Source of the DNA: UBA6182 sp964479585
Lineage (GTDB): Bacteria > Bacillota_I > Bacilli_A > Erysipelotrichales > Erysipelotrichaceae
Direction of reading: 5' to 3'
Length of the DNA: 6,016 nucleotides
Assembly (NCBI GenBank): GCA_964479585.1
Contig: CAYZMP010000066.1
Span: forward strand, 1 to 6,016
Positions within the stretch are counted from its first letter, which is position 1; every line of letters starts with the position of its first letter. Positions 5,758 to 6,016 of the stretch are shown here, piece after piece. A program made the position numbers and the translations under genes. The notes under the pieces are model-generated. The model saw nothing but the letters and a program-made list of their open reading frames with translations. It was not told where the DNA came from and ran no database searches.

Positions 5758-5791
5758 GAAAACACATCATCATCCTGTTTTCGCTTTTTTT
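5758..5791 (+). terminator. Terminator of the membrane-protein gene
   Basis: Stem GAAAACA (5758-5764) with TGTTTTC (5776-5782), 11-nt loop, then GC and seven Ts (5785-5791), starting 21 nt after the stop codon. The opposite orientation has no U-tract. Confidence 0.8.
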
Positions 5792-5816
5792 ACCATTATT
5801 TATCCTAAAACACCAA

Positions 5817-5869
5817 CCAATAGTATCTTTGATGGTAATTGATTACAAGTGTCAAAGAATCTCTATTGG
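5817..5869. repeat. 53-bp nested inverted repeat between convergent genes
   Basis: Three nested arm pairs share one axis: CCAATAG (5817-5823) with CTATTGG (5863-5869), TCTTTGA (5826-5832) with TCAAAGA (5852-5858), and GTAAT (5835-5839) with ATTAC (5842-5846). Small unpaired spacers separate them. The plus strand continues with ATTTTTC, so it could be a second, weak terminator or could serve the minus-strand gene poorly. A small palindromic repeat element is the other option. Confidence 0.5.
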
Positions 5870-5890
5870 ATTTTTCTAGTTTAAGTCTAT

Positions 5891-6016
5891 TTAAACTGTT
5901 CTAAGCTTTTTTTTGCGTAAAATATTTAAAACAATCAAAAGGATACTAGTGATGACTAAACAACAAACTACATAGACAATTCCACGAACTCGCCACCCAT
6001 AAGCAATATCATAACC
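5891..6016 (-). CDS. C-terminus of a membrane protein, cut by the window edge
   Basis: An open minus-strand frame enters from the right edge and stops at TAA (5893-5891), giving 41 residues. It reads GYDIAYGWRVRG, then one strongly hydrophobic helix (about IVYVVCCLVITSILLIVL), then a basic tail NILRKKKLRTV. A last transmembrane helix followed by a positive cytoplasmic tail is typical of permeases and other polytopic membrane proteins. The YGWR-x-RG-I-Y stretch is mildly reminiscent of MFS transporters, but the fragment is too short to assign. It is convergent with the DUF7010-like gene. Confidence 0.6.
   Translation of the reverse strand, partial: GYDIAYGWRVRGIVYVVCCLVITSILLIVLNILRKKKLRTV

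Noticed and set aside
5559..5765. Minus-strand open frame of 68 codons
   Set aside because: Antisense to the end of the membrane-protein gene and overlapping its terminator; no ribosome binding site and no recognisable features.

Overview
The window is AT-rich and compact. Its genes have strong AAGGAG/GGAGG ribosome binding sites, sigma-A-like promoters and U-tailed hairpin terminators, which points to a low-GC member of the Bacillota (Firmicutes). Nothing in the sequence fixes the genus. No tRNA, rRNA, CRISPR array or intact mobile element was seen.

Left half, minus strand (about 3040 down to 169): an arsenic/antimony resistance operon, arsR-arsD-arsA plus a small HesB/IscA-fold gene. One promoter lies upstream of arsR and one hairpin terminator lies after the last gene. 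ArsR is the metalloid-sensing repressor, ArsD the metallochaperone with its Cys12/Cys13/Cys18 site, and ArsA the two-domain ATPase with both P-loops and three metalloid-site cysteines. The genes overlap or nearly touch, so translation is probably coupled. The membrane partner of ArsA (ArsB or Acr3) is absent: the operon is closed by a promoter at one end and a terminator at the other. The last position is taken by a HesB-like protein with a vicinal cysteine pair and a C-terminal cysteine.

Middle (about 3016-3480): no intact gene. The minus strand carries a decayed gene for a TM0996/MTH895-type thioredoxin-fold protein, recognisable across two frameshifts and several stops. It is followed by a well-placed ribosome binding site and a 20-codon ORF that runs into the arsR promoter. 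Small thioredoxins of this type commonly accompany DUF318-type permeases in arsenic loci, so the window may show an older transport module that was lost.

Right half, plus strand: an AraC-family regulator with a C-terminal GyrI-like effector domain and a GNAT acetyltransferase form a two-gene operon. Its promoter has a good -10, a poor -35, and a 10-bp-phased direct repeat containing a 12-bp perfect palindrome. A separate gene for a six-helix membrane protein (DUF7010-like) follows with its own extended -10 promoter and terminator. At the right edge the C-terminus of another membrane protein enters on the minus strand, and a 53-bp nested inverted repeat lies between the two convergent genes.
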